From Desulfonatronovibrio magnus (GTDB lineage Bacteria; Desulfobacterota; Desulfovibrionia; Desulfovibrionales; Desulfonatronovibrionaceae), in assembly GCF_000934755.1 (NCBI RefSeq), contig NZ_KN882179.1, positions 21,320-85,319 on the forward strand: 64,000 nt of DNA, read 5' to 3'. The first letter of the stretch is position 1. The number at the start of each line of letters is the position of its first letter. The position numbers and the translations under genes were made by a program. Under the pieces are notes generated by a model. That model had not been told where the DNA came from. It saw only the letters and a program-made list of their open reading frames with translations, and ran no database searches. Shown piece by piece: positions 44,950 to 53,298 of this stretch.

Positions 44950-45595
44950 CTTATAAGTAACTACAATCGTATATGCAATAAATTCAAAGCATTATGGTTT
45001 TACCATACAGATTGCTTCGGTCGCTCAGGCTCCCTCGTGGGTGACAGGTTTTCAGCAACCACATCCCTGACAGCTCAGGTGTCATTGCGAGCGAGTCTTC
45101 GAGCGCGGCAATCTCAAACGTGCTAAGGTTGATTTTTTGCTCTTGTTCCCATGCTCCAGCCTGAGAAGACCTATTTTTTGTGGCTCCAGCCACATTTTGA
45201 AGAAGCGGCTGGAGCCGCAAGAACTAAACATCTCCAGGCTGGAGCCTGGGAACGAGGTGTATGAGTTACTCACAGGTTCGGTCCTGGTCCGCCCGGGTAA
45301 GGAGCTTACAAGCAACTGGAATCGTTTTGCCAATAAAATCAAACGGTTACAATTTTTATATTTTTACTTTTTTTGCTTATGATTGATGCACATTTGCCTG
45401 AGAAATTCCGTCAAAGATGAGAGCTTTACGCCTGGCACAGTGTTCCAATTTCCAAATATGGGACTGTTCTTCAAGGTGGAGGCGGCTTCCAGCCGCCTGG
45501 AATTAAATAGCCTGCAGGATGCAGGCTCCACTTTAAAGACAGTTACTCACAGGTTCGGTCCTGGTCCGCCCGGGTGGGGAGCTTATAAGTATTGA
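44950..45595 (+). repeat. Composite repeat, near-complete copy (R1-R2-R4 short-R3)
   Basis: R1 (44950-45130), R2 (45170-45318), an R4 block shortened by a clean internal deletion (45379-45465: it jumps from GGCACAG directly to the CCAATTTCC segment), and R3 (45475-45595). Order as at 1866-2545. Confidence 0.85.
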
Positions 45596-45603
45596 CTGGC
45601 ATT

Positions 45604-45655
45604 GTTATCGGTTATCAAGTATTTCCTGATAACCGATAACAGTTAACAGATAACC
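45604..45655. repeat. Heptamer tract forming a perfect 14-bp hairpin
   Basis: GTTATCGGTTATCA (45604-45617), a 9-base loop and its exact complement TGATAACCGATAAC (45627-45640), followed by further heptamers AGTTAAC, AGATAAC. It lies 35-86 bases beyond the korB2 stop codon, where it could act on the transcript's 3' end; no T-run follows. Confidence 0.85.
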
Positions 45656-45689
45656 GGACTGCGGACAAAGTCTCCATCAACTGGGAACG

Positions 45690-46538
45690 TTAAGCATAAG
45701 AATTCATGATTTCTTTAAGCTTGCCGCGATTGACTTTATTGTGGTAAAGAAGATCTCCAGTCGGGTGCGGAAGCTGGTCTTCAAATGTCGGTCGATCACC
45801 CTTAAAAATAACACCTACAGGAATCTTTTCACCCCATTGTACTGCCAGATTCATAGCTTGTGACCAGTCATGAGGATCATGGGCTTCGGGTTCATAGCAC
45901 CTTTCCTTATACCAGGCAAAAGTGTTAACCTTGTTAAAGCTGACACAAGGCTGCATTATATCCACCAGACTGAATCCCGGATGTCTCGCAGCCTGCTTGA
46001 TAAGATCAGCAAGATGGTCAATCATGCCGGAAAAACCTCTTGCTACAAAATTGGCCTTCATAGCCACTGCAACAGCTACGGGATTGAACGGGTTTGAAGG
46101 GTTGCCCCTGGGTTGAGCCTTGGTGGCATGCCCCTGGGTGGTGGTCGGACTGGCCTGTCCTTTGGTCAGTCCATAAATCTGGTTATCATGAGCCAGCAGC
46201 GTCACATTTACGTTGCGTCTGATGGCTGCCAGAAAATGATTACCTCCCTCACCATAATTACATCCGTCGCCACTTTGCACTATGATATTTGCTCCCGGGT
46301 TGGCCAGCCTTATTCCTGTAGCTGCTGCCAGAGCCCGGCCATGCAGTCCGTTAAAAACATTGGTTTTCAGATAGTGTGGGGACTTGGCAGCCTGACCTAT
46401 GCCTGACACAAAAATGGACTCATGCGGTTTAAGATCCAAGCCGGTCAGAGCCTGCTTGACTGCCTTGAGAATGGAATGGTTACCGCAGCCAGGGCACCAG
46501 GCAGTTTCAAATTCACCATAATCTTCTATTGCTACCAT
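45690..46538 (-). CDS. 2-oxoacid:acceptor oxidoreductase, beta subunit (two-subunit type)
   Basis: TPP-binding subunit, 282 residues, of the two-subunit KorAB class that works with ferredoxin, for example reversible oxidation of 2-oxoglutarate. Motifs: WCPGCGNHSILKAV near residue 15, GIGQAAKSPHYLKTN, HGRALAAATGI, the TPP motif GDGCNYGEGGNHFLA and HDNQIYGLTKGQASPTT. Its partner alpha gene lies upstream but is separated by 194 bases containing an M2 element. Substrate inferred only by class. Confidence 0.92.
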   Translation of the reverse strand: MVAIEDYGEFETAWCPGCGNHSILKAVKQALTGLDLKPHESIFVSGIGQAAKSPHYLKTNVFNGLHGRALAAATGIRLANPGANIIVQSGDGCNYGEGGNHFLAAIRRNVNVTLLAHDNQIYGLTKGQASPTTTQGHATKAQPRGNPSNPFNPVAVAVAMKANFVARGFSGMIDHLADLIKQAARHPGFSLVDIMQPCVSFNKVNTFAWYKERCYEPEAHDPHDWSQAMNLAVQWGEKIPVGVIFKGDRPTFEDQLPHPTGDLLYHNKVNRGKLKEIMNSYA

Positions 46539-46568
46539 AATTAATACTCCAGAAAATCACTTTTTATG

Positions 46569-46722
46569 TATCTGATTAGCTCTTCACATGTGGCATGTGG
46601 CATGGGGACTGGCTTTTCTGGAACCCATCTGTTAAAAAAATGAATCATTTTGAGCACAAGTTGATGCTCATGCGGGTTCCGGAGTGCCTGTCCCCTGCTT
46701 TCCTTAAAAGCGCTATACAGAC
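46569..46722. mobile_element. MITE-like element M2, copy b, inside a ketoacid oxidoreductase operon
   Basis: About 154 bases with inverted ends TATCTGATTAGCTCTT and AAAAGCGCTATACAGACA (imperfect) and an interior matching the 32894-33041 element (GGCATGGGGACTGG, GAGCACAAGTTGATGCTC, GTGCCTGTCCCCTGC). It occupies almost the whole gap between the alpha and beta genes. Confidence 0.72.
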
Positions 46723-46732
46723 ACCTTTATAT

Positions 46733-48400
46733 TTACAGTCTGTCCAGGATGTACCTTGCATCCATGGGCAGTCCGTCATATCTGAGAATAAAAGCACTTT
46801 CAGCTGGTTTGACGAGAGATGTTATCAGCCTGGCAAGCTGCCCGCCTGCATTTGACTCTACAAAAACTACCCTTGAGGCAGACAGGAGCTTATCTTGAAA
46901 ATGCTCTTTTTCCAATGGCCAGACCTGCGAGAAGTGAAGCACTCCCATGGTACCCTTTTTATGCTTTTGCATAGCTTCAAGAGCGGGTCCAAGAGTTGAT
47001 CCCCAGCAGACAACAAGATCTTCCGGGGTTTCAGGCCCCCAATATTCAGGGACTGCAATTTCGCTTCTGAGAATATCTTCCTTTTTTAATCTCTTGTCCA
47101 TCATTTTCACACGGACTTTCAGATCTTCGGTAATATGCCCGTCAGGATAATGCTCATCACTGTCGGCAACCACCAGATATTCACCCAGTGTGGGTACGAG
47201 CCTTGGAGATACTCCGTTTTCAGTGATGGCATAACGCTCATAACTTTGAGGATCCGGACACGAGTCCAGAGGCTTTGCTGTTTCTTGTGAGGCATCAATA
47301 TCCAAAGGATCTACCCTGCGGTATGAATCAGCCATGTATTGATCAGTCAGAATAAAAACCGGCCCCTGACTTCTTTCCGCAAGATCAAATGCTTTTCTTG
47401 TAAGATCAAAAGCCTGCTCCGGTCCTGAAGGAGCAAATATGGCTCTTGGAAACTCACCATGTCCTGAATACAAAACCAGATTCAGGTCAGCCTGCTCTGT
47501 CCTGGTGGGCAGCCCAGTGGCAGGCCCTGGTCTTTGCCCCACAACTATCACAATAGGTGTTTCAGTCATGCCTGCCAGGCTTACTCCTTCACACATAAGG
47601 GCAAAACCACCGCCGGATGTGGCAGTCATGGCAGTAGCTCCTGCATAAGAAGCAGCCACAGCCATATTAATTGCCGCAATTTCGTCTTCAGCCTGCTCTA
47701 CAACAATACCCATGGCTGCGCCTTTGGCGTTTAAAGACATGGGGATACCTGTAGATGGAGTCATGGGATAGTAAGAACAAAAATTTGCTCCGGCAGACAT
47801 GGCTCCCAGAACTATGGCGTCATTGGCTGTCATCATCAGACCTGGCTTATTTTCAGGCTTGTCCAGCTTGAACTCTTCAAGTCCCAATTGACTGGCATTA
47901 TCATACGCCTTGCTTAAAACATCCAGGTTCTTCTGGACCACCTCAGGCTTTTTTGCACCGAAAACACTCTTGATACAGCCCTCAGGCATTTCCTGAGCCA
48001 AGCCGATAATGGCACTGAGAAAACCAAGACCCACTACATTTTCAAAAAGAGTACTCGGCGCGATATCTTTAAAAGGAATATCCACAAGCCCCTGTTTGTC
48101 TAAGCTGATTTCCTTGTCTTTCAAGATCAGCCCATCCTTAAGCACATCATCTTGATGGATTTCTATGGTTTCCTGGTTGAGCGCCACCAGAATATCAATG
48201 CCTTTATCCGGCCCATGCACATCACCTGTAGCTGTACGGACACAGAATGTATTGTGCCCTCCCCGTATCCTCGACATATAACTTTGTGTAACATGTACAC
48301 TGTAACCGGAGCGAACCAGCGCCTTGGTCAGAAGCTCACCTACGGTGACAAGCCCCTGCCCTGCTTCACCTCCAATCAAAATATTTAATTCTTTGCGCAT
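46733..48400 (-). CDS. 2-oxoacid:acceptor oxidoreductase, fused gamma-alpha subunit
   Basis: A 555-residue fusion. Residues 1-180 are the gamma domain (LIGGEAGQGLVTVGELL; SYMSRIRGGHNTFCVR) and 200-555 the alpha domain (YYPMTPSTGIPMSLNAKG, VEQAEDEIAAINMAVAASYAGA, TATSGGGFALMCEG, GQRPGPATGLPTRTEQADL, VVCWGSTLGPALEAM). This is the KorA arrangement of two-subunit enzymes. It starts 14 bases after the ferritin-like gene's stop codon, so the two are almost certainly cotranscribed. Confidence 0.93.
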   Translation of the reverse strand: MRKELNILIGGEAGQGLVTVGELLTKALVRSGYSVHVTQSYMSRIRGGHNTFCVRTATGDVHGPDKGIDILVALNQETIEIHQDDVLKDGLILKDKEISLDKQGLVDIPFKDIAPSTLFENVVGLGFLSAIIGLAQEMPEGCIKSVFGAKKPEVVQKNLDVLSKAYDNASQLGLEEFKLDKPENKPGLMMTANDAIVLGAMSAGANFCSYYPMTPSTGIPMSLNAKGAAMGIVVEQAEDEIAAINMAVAASYAGATAMTATSGGGFALMCEGVSLAGMTETPIVIVVGQRPGPATGLPTRTEQADLNLVLYSGHGEFPRAIFAPSGPEQAFDLTRKAFDLAERSQGPVFILTDQYMADSYRRVDPLDIDASQETAKPLDSCPDPQSYERYAITENGVSPRLVPTLGEYLVVADSDEHYPDGHITEDLKVRVKMMDKRLKKEDILRSEIAVPEYWGPETPEDLVVCWGSTLGPALEAMQKHKKGTMGVLHFSQVWPLEKEHFQDKLLSASRVVFVESNAGGQLARLITSLVKPAESAFILRYDGLPMDARYILDRL

Positions 48401-48414
48401 CTGTTCCTCCAGAG

Positions 48415-48939
48415 TTATGCTCCGTCCAGCCCGGATTTACCCTGGCCCATGGCCCAGCCTTCGGGATCTTCATAATAATATTTCAGGTCTTCAAGCAAAA
48501 CATAATGGGCCTTTTCTTCAGCAACCATCTTTTTTAGAAATTCTTTTTCAATATCTTCCTGTGCCTTTTCTAAGGCATCTTCATAAAATTTTACCAGGGC
48601 AAGCTCAAATTCAATTCCTGTATTCAATGCAGATTCAGTAGACGAGCATGCCTTGTCAGTATCAACTTTGGAAGCCATATCCCGGAGCATCTTTCCCATA
48701 TCCTTTTCATCAGCGGGCATGCTGCAGGCCTGTTCCAGAACATCCTGTCCCTGATCAAGGGCCTTCTCAATCTCTTTAATCCTGTCTATATGTCTGACTT
48801 CATCATCGCGAAGCATGATAAATATTTCTCTGCCAAGACCATCCTTGCAGTCTTCAACAGCCTTTTCGTAAAACTTCTTACCTTTTTCTTCCATTTCTAT
48901 GGCTGTACATACCCATTTTTTAAACTGATCTCTGCTCAT
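48415..48939 (-). CDS. Ferritin-like/rubrerythrin-type diiron protein
   Basis: A 174-residue four-helix-bundle protein. Candidate iron ligands appear in two repeats: EMEEKGKKFYEKAVE with DDEVRHIDRI, and FELALVKFYEDALE with EEKAHYVLLEDL (ExxH pairs). There is no C-terminal rubredoxin-type CxxC domain. I use the ATG at 48939 with AGGAGA five bases upstream; the frame extends 19 codons more. Placement directly ahead of an oxygen-sensitive ketoacid oxidoreductase suggests peroxide/oxygen protection or iron handling; that is inference. Confidence 0.84.
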   Translation of the reverse strand: MSRDQFKKWVCTAIEMEEKGKKFYEKAVEDCKDGLGREIFIMLRDDEVRHIDRIKEIEKALDQGQDVLEQACSMPADEKDMGKMLRDMASKVDTDKACSSTESALNTGIEFELALVKFYEDALEKAQEDIEKEFLKKMVAEEKAHYVLLEDLKYYYEDPEGWAMGQGKSGLDGA

Positions 48940-49059
48940 AGTTGTCTCCTGTATATTGATTGTTTGTATAGTTTTATCAAACTTTTTTTGGGACAATGCC
49001 CGTTACATTTATGGCAGCACGCCTTAGGTTAAGCTTTGCGCCAGTATTAAGAATTGCCT

Positions 49060-49989
49060 CTATTTACCAAAAAACTCCTTTTGCAATTCCCGATCATCTG
49101 CTGCGTGCAGCTCGAAGGGATCTTTTTCTACCGGAGTATTGTTGACCAGCCAGCGCACCAGGTCTCTCCAGATGGAGGATATTTCAGAGGATGACGGCAT
49201 CCTGGCAGAAGATGCCAGCTCAAGCGTTATCACAGGAATACCCATTTGTATTCCTGCAAAATTGCCCAGAGTACCTGGAAAATTGCCCAGCCTTCGAAGG
49301 CCAAGATTGCCGATGGAAGCCGGAGGCCTGCCCGGACCATCAAAATCCACAAGGTTCAATGGAGAATGCACGGAAATTATCGCATCAGGGCTAAACTTTC
49401 TTATAAGCTCTACAAGAAACATTGTTTCTGGCTCACTCATGGCAAATGGACCAGGATAATATCTGGGATTTTCGCTGGTAAAATCTTTCCAGCGCTGGTA
49501 CCCAACCTCCCGCCACAAGGGTCCTGGAAAATTTCTGTTGATATCCACCCCACGTGCATTGGTCCTGGTGGAGTTATCGAGAAGCAGTCCGTCAGGATTA
49601 AGCAAAGGCATAAAAATCCAGTGAAACAGGCCGGAATGATGGACATCCAGTATTTCCATCCATCGAAATACTATACTGACAGATGAATATTCATCTCCGT
49701 GCGTACCTCCCACAACAAGTACCCGACTTTGAGGAGTTCTGGTCTCAAGTGGAGGATACTCTTTAATGAGAAGAGGAACACCTTTGCTGGAATAACGCCC
49801 GGGATCAACAAGCCGTGCATTAAGGCAGTCATCCAGTCGAACACTGGCCAACTTGGAGGATACAGCATTGCAGGTTTCTTCTATAGAGAAGACCAAATGG
49901 TCAGAAGCCCTGGTATTCTGAGCGCATACCAGAGTGAATGATATGCTGAACATTAAGATCGATATCAGTGTGAAATTTTTCATGATCAT
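49060..49989 (-). CDS. Exported M14-family zinc carboxypeptidase
   Basis: Metallo-carboxypeptidase, closest in form to the small MpaA-like group that trims peptidoglycan peptides. The 309-residue precursor has a signal peptide (about 1-23). Zinc ligands are His97 and Glu100 (GGTHGDE) and His208 (IISVHSP); the substrate-binding motif is NARGVDINRNFP (144-155), and the catalytic glutamate is Glu257 in VITLELAS. All key residues are present. The Shine-Dalgarno is weak; two ATGs (49989, 49983) are possible. Monocistronic. Confidence 0.87.
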   Translation of the reverse strand: MIMKNFTLISILMFSISFTLVCAQNTRASDHLVFSIEETCNAVSSKLASVRLDDCLNARLVDPGRYSSKGVPLLIKEYPPLETRTPQSRVLVVGGTHGDEYSSVSIVFRWMEILDVHHSGLFHWIFMPLLNPDGLLLDNSTRTNARGVDINRNFPGPLWREVGYQRWKDFTSENPRYYPGPFAMSEPETMFLVELIRKFSPDAIISVHSPLNLVDFDGPGRPPASIGNLGLRRLGNFPGTLGNFAGIQMGIPVITLELASSARMPSSSEISSIWRDLVRWLVNNTPVEKDPFELHAADDRELQKEFFGK

Positions 49990-50104
49990 GATTATTTATT
50001 TTAACTTGACAATCGTACCACCCGGGCCTGACCAGAACCGAACTGCCATTAGTTTCTTACCTAAGTGCCAGTCCTTTCATTTATTGAGTACGACCTGCAG
50101 ACTC

Positions 50105-50374
50105 TTAAACACAGGCAAGTGAAAGCCTCCGCCACATGGAGGAGTTCTTTTTGCAGACATTGGAACAGTCCCTCTGTAATTTTTCAGTCCTGCGAAGTGT
50201 AAAAAAACCATACATGCATGCCGGATTGTCGTCAATGGGATATTCCTCACAAATCAGGCAGTCAAGCTCTTCAAAACAACAAACTCGAGCGGAAAAATTA
50301 ATTAACAGAGCTTGCATGCATGATTCTAAGCACTCGGCTAAGGTAAACAGACATTTATCACAAACTACACACAA
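50105..50374 (-). CDS. Possible cysteine-rich small protein, or remnant of one
   Basis: Frame of 89 codons encoding 13 cysteines, including CVVCDKC at the N terminus, CCFEELDCLICEEYP and CSNVCKK. The codon choice looks like that of real genes here, and the product reads like a metal-binding protein. However the frame opens at a TTG directly after a stop codon and neither this nor the internal ATG (50317) has a ribosome binding site, so it could be the 3' part of a broken gene. Family not recognised. Confidence 0.35.
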   Translation of the reverse strand: MCVVCDKCLFTLAECLESCMQALLINFSARVCCFEELDCLICEEYPIDDNPACMYGFFTLRRTEKLQRDCSNVCKKNSSMWRRLSLACV

Positions 50375-50627
50375 TCAAAATCGATTCAAAATGTTTCAAT
50401 TCAAATCAGCACCTTGCAAATATTATGTGCACGCTTTTAAAATACAACAAATATTGCACTTGACATTCACATCATTCACATCTTAAAAAAATGCATCAGA
50501 ACGACCGGGAAAACAACTTACACTCAGCCGACTCTTAGAACTCTCGAAGGTTTCAAAAGGTTTCAGCAAAGGCGCTAATCTCTGATTTTTGTCGAAATGC
50601 AACATTTAATCATGTAGATATTTTTTC

Positions 50628-50656
50628 TTGACACCCAAAACAAACCAAATTAAAGA
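50628..50656 (+). promoter_or_regulatory. Candidate sigma-70 promoter of the Mrp cluster
   Basis: Perfect -35 TTGACA at 50628-50633, 17-base spacer, then TAAAGA at 50651-50656 as a weak -10. It would give a leader of about 70 bases before mrpE. Confidence 0.4.
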
Positions 50657-50735
50657 CTGTTTCTTACAAGCTAAAGGGAAATAATTCACAAGCCCTCAAT
50701 TTATTTTCTATCACCATAACTATTGTGGAAAAAAT

Positions 50736-51368
50736 ATGAATCAGACCGCAGAAACTGCACAGTCGGAAACAAGTTTTTTCAGAAAGCACCGAGGCATCAT
50801 CTACCAGGCTGTATTGCTAATGGCACTATGGCTCATTTTAAGTGGTCGTTTCGGCCTTGAGCCCATCATTTACGGACTTCTGTCCGTTGGAGCTGTCGTC
50901 TGGCTCAACTTTGCAACAGGCACGGTTCCCATGAAAACCGGGGAAACCGTCAGCGGCCAGTGCATCAATGTATACCGGTTAATTATCTATACGTTCTGGC
51001 TTGTAATCGAAATCATTAAATCCGGTTTTTTTGTTGCCTACCTTATACTCCATCCGAAAATGCCCATTAATCCAATGATAGTCCGCTTTCAGACAAAACT
51101 GCCCAACCCTCTGGCCAGGGTCATACTTGGCAACTCCATAACTTTGACCCCTGGAACTCTTACCCTGGATATTCAGGAAGATTACTTTACAGTCCACGCC
51201 ATTGTGGATGAAGTAGAGGAAGACCTTGTCAGCGGCAATATGGAGGCCAGGGTTGGCAGGCTATACCTCCAGGAGTGTAAGGCTGAAGAAATGTGTACTG
51301 ACATCACCATCCTTGACAGCGCAGTAAGCGCTAAACAGGTTGTAAAGTATAAAGGGGGGAGTGATTAA
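50736..51368 (+). CDS. mrpE: Mrp-type antiporter subunit E
   Basis: First gene of the antiporter-like cluster. The 210-residue protein has a hydrophilic N-terminal extension (about 1-20), two to three membrane spans (about 25-65 and 80-105) and a soluble C-terminal domain with IVRFQTKLPNPLARVILGNSITLTPGTL, the MrpE/MnhE hallmark. Equivalent to MbhA in membrane-bound hydrogenase. Its stop overlaps the mrpF start (TAATG). Confidence 0.92.
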   Translation: MNQTAETAQSETSFFRKHRGIIYQAVLLMALWLILSGRFGLEPIIYGLLSVGAVVWLNFATGTVPMKTGETVSGQCINVYRLIIYTFWLVIEIIKSGFFVAYLILHPKMPINPMIVRFQTKLPNPLARVILGNSITLTPGTLTLDIQEDYFTVHAIVDEVEEDLVSGNMEARVGRLYLQECKAEEMCTDITILDSAVSAKQVVKYKGGSD

Positions 51369-51634
51369 TGGATTTATTCTTTTCCCTGACTGCAGCTTTT
51401 CTGGCCATTGCCCTGCTTATTCCCTTTTACAGGGTACTTACAGGACCCAATGTATTTGATCGTTTACTGGGAGCTGCAGCGGTAGGAGCCAAGACCATTA
51501 CCTTAGTGCTGCTTTTTGGTGTAGTTTACGACAGACTTGACATGTTTGTAGATATAGCCCTGGGTTACGCAATTCTGAACTTCATTCTTGTAATTGCCAT
51601 GGCAAAATACTTTCGTGTAACCGCCAGGAGATAG
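51368..51634 (+). CDS. mrpF: Mrp-type antiporter subunit F
   Basis: An 88-residue protein with three membrane spans, RVLTGPNVFDRLLGAAAVGAKT in the first loop/second helix region and an ALGYAILNF motif in the third helix, as in MrpF/MnhF (MbhB). Strong ribosome binding site (AAGGGGGG) at the end of mrpE. Confidence 0.92.
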   Translation: MDLFFSLTAAFLAIALLIPFYRVLTGPNVFDRLLGAAAVGAKTITLVLLFGVVYDRLDMFVDIALGYAILNFILVIAMAKYFRVTARR

Positions 51635-51636
51635 TT

Positions 51637-51945
51637 ATGGAAACATTTTTTTATATACTGGCAATCATTTTTATCTCAGCTGGGGTATTTTTTATGCTTG
51701 TGGGCAGCATTGGCCTTAACCGGTTTCCTGATGTCTATTGTCGGGCCCATGCCTCAGGCAAGGTGGACACGCTGGGCATAATGTTTTTTATTCTGGGACT
51801 GATGTTTTTTGAAGGCTTCGGTCAAACAAGTCTCAAGCTTTTGTTAGTCGCAGTATTTGTTGCCATTACAAGCCCTGTTGCCACACATGCCTTAAGCAGA
51901 AGAGCTCTGCTGCACGGCGTAAAGCCATGGAAAAAGAAAAACTAA
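51637..51945 (+). CDS. mrpG: Mrp-type antiporter subunit G
   Basis: A 102-residue three-span protein with VGSIGLNRFPDVYCRAHASGKVDTLG split over the loop after helix 1 (the MrpG/MnhG signature, MbhC equivalent) and TSPVATHALSRRAL near the end. Starts two bases after the mrpF stop codon. Confidence 0.93.
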   Translation: METFFYILAIIFISAGVFFMLVGSIGLNRFPDVYCRAHASGKVDTLGIMFFILGLMFFEGFGQTSLKLLLVAVFVAITSPVATHALSRRALLHGVKPWKKKN

Positions 51946-51958
51946 AAAAGGACAAGTC

Positions 51959-52204
51959 ATGCAATGGCAGGTTGAGTTTTTATTATTTACCATTTTGATT
52001 GTGGCTGCCCTTATATCTCTGCAGCTTAAAAATCTTCTCGCAGCTGTTGTTACCCTTACCATATTCAGTTTCATGGTCGCTTTGATCATGATATCCATGG
52101 GTGCAGTAGATGTAGGATTTACAGAGGCAGTTGTAGGTGCTGGTGCTGTGGGAATTTATTTTGTTGTAGCCATCTTTAAAACATCAAGGAAGAGTTACGA
52201 TTGA
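51959..52204 (+). CDS. MbhD-like subunit (DUF4040)
   Basis: An 81-residue protein with three membrane spans, matching the DUF4040/MbhD family that in canonical Mrp antiporters forms part of the C-terminal extension of MrpA. Recognised by SLQLKNLLAAVVTLTIFSF and GFTEAVVGAGAVGIYFV, with the conserved glutamate in FTEA. Here it is a free-standing gene, as in Mbh hydrogenases. Its stop overlaps the next gene's TTG start. Confidence 0.85.
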   Translation: MQWQVEFLLFTILIVAALISLQLKNLLAAVVTLTIFSFMVALIMISMGAVDVGFTEAVVGAGAVGIYFVVAIFKTSRKSYD

Positions 52205-52497
52205 AACTGATACAATTTTCACTACTACTGGTAATGGCCGGAATACTGCTTTACACAGTTTCAATGCTACCACCGAGAGGGGATCTTAACTCTCCGGTTC
52301 AACAGGTAGAAAATCCGGTTGGAACACAGGTGGCAGGAGCATACTACATCCAGCACGCCTATTTAGACACTAAGACCCCAAATATGGTCTGTGTAGTCTT
52401 AGCTGACTACCGCTCCACTGATACTTTTGGAGAACTGATTGTAGTCTTTGCCGGGACCATAGGTTGTATCTTTGTACTGCGAAGGAGAAGGCAATGA
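52201..52497 (+). CDS. MbhE-like subunit
   Basis: A 98-residue protein with an N-terminal span, an extended segment AYYIQHAYLDTKTPNMVCVV, the loop ADYRSTDTFGELIVVF and a final span. This matches the MbhE family, in MrpA fused at the C terminus. The start is TTG (TTGA overlap with the MbhD-like stop) with AGGAAG eight bases before it. Ends in an ATGA overlap with mrpB. Confidence 0.83.
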   Translation: MKLIQFSLLLVMAGILLYTVSMLPPRGDLNSPVQQVENPVGTQVAGAYYIQHAYLDTKTPNMVCVVLADYRSTDTFGELIVVFAGTIGCIFVLRRRRQ

Positions 52498-52940
52498 TCA
52501 ATCAGACTGAAAGTCCCATTATTGAAATTGCTGGCCGCGGATTGGCGCCTGTAATTCAGCTGATAGGGATTTATGTTTTTTTTCATGGCCATTACGGACC
52601 CGGGGGTGGCTTTCAGGGAGGCGTTCTTCTTGCCGCTGGAGTTATCCTGCAAAGAATGAGCTTAGGAGGTGTCTTCAGCCAGAAAATGTTTCCTTCAAGT
52701 TCTTCTTTGATACTTTGCGCCATTGGCTGCGTGCTGTTTGCTGGAACAGGTGTCGTAGCCATCATGGCAGGAGGATATTTCATGGATTACTCAGTTCTGC
52801 CTGTTCAGTGGATGGAGCCGGCATATCTCAGGTACTACGGCATCCTGTTTGTAGAACTGGGCATAACCCTGGGAGTAATGACCGGATTAATCGCCATATA
52901 TGACAACTTAGCAGGAATTGATCATGCTGGAACTAATTGA
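52494..52940 (+). CDS. mrpB: Mrp-type antiporter subunit B
   Basis: The 148-residue, four-span MnhB-domain protein (MbhF equivalent). Signature: IYVFFHGHYGPGGGFQGGVLLAAG, with the conserved histidine and glycine-rich loop. I start at the ATG at 52494 that overlaps the MbhE-like stop; the frame extends 10 codons upstream without match. Confidence 0.92.
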   Translation: MINQTESPIIEIAGRGLAPVIQLIGIYVFFHGHYGPGGGFQGGVLLAAGVILQRMSLGGVFSQKMFPSSSSLILCAIGCVLFAGTGVVAIMAGGYFMDYSVLPVQWMEPAYLRYYGILFVELGITLGVMTGLIAIYDNLAGIDHAGTN

Positions 52941-53298
52941 AGGCCACTACGCCTATTTTTTTCTCATGCTTCTCTTCACCATAGGGCTTTATGCCATGAT
53001 GATGAAAAGAAACCTTGTTAAAAAAATTATGGGAATGTCCATGATTCAAAGCGCCACTATTATGGTCTGGATTGTCAGTGCCTACAAAGAAGGTGCTACC
53101 ATCCCGGTATTAGACCCCAATATCCCCCTGGATAACCCTGACCTTTACCTTAACCCACTCCCTCATACCTTAATGCTTACAGCCATTGTTGTGGCAGTGG
53201 TCACGCTTGGAGTCTCACTGACTTTGGCCGTTGCGGTTTACCGTAACTTCAACACTCTGGATGAACAAGAACTTCTCGACCGGACAAAAGAAAAATGA
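52924..53298 (+). CDS. mrpC: Mrp-type antiporter subunit C (NuoK-like)
   Basis: A 124-residue NuoK-like protein with three spans; GLYAMMMKRNLVKKIMGMSMI and PLPHTLMLTAIVVAVVTLGVSL are typical of MrpC/MnhC (MbhG). The ATG at 52924 lies inside the mrpB end (17-base overlap) with AGGA before it; a TTG two codons earlier is less likely. Ends in an ATGA overlap with mrpD. Confidence 0.93.
   Translation: MLELIEGHYAYFFLMLLFTIGLYAMMMKRNLVKKIMGMSMIQSATIMVWIVSAYKEGATIPVLDPNIPLDNPDLYLNPLPHTLMLTAIVVAVVTLGVSLTLAVAVYRNFNTLDEQELLDRTKEK

Larger units (their letters stand above)
44931..45689. other. Repeat-filled intergenic region
   Basis: Between the TlpA-like gene and the second ketoacid oxidoreductase beta gene. 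Holds composite repeat 44950-45595 and a heptamer-derived hairpin (45604-45640). No gene seen. Confidence 0.65.
49990..50735. other. Region upstream of the Mrp cluster
   Basis: 746 bases. Contains a fragment resembling a composite tail (near 50015, CACCCGGGCC), a cysteine-rich minus-strand frame (listed separately) and the candidate Mrp promoter. The stretch 50390-50620 is AT-rich with nothing recognised. Confidence 0.5.
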
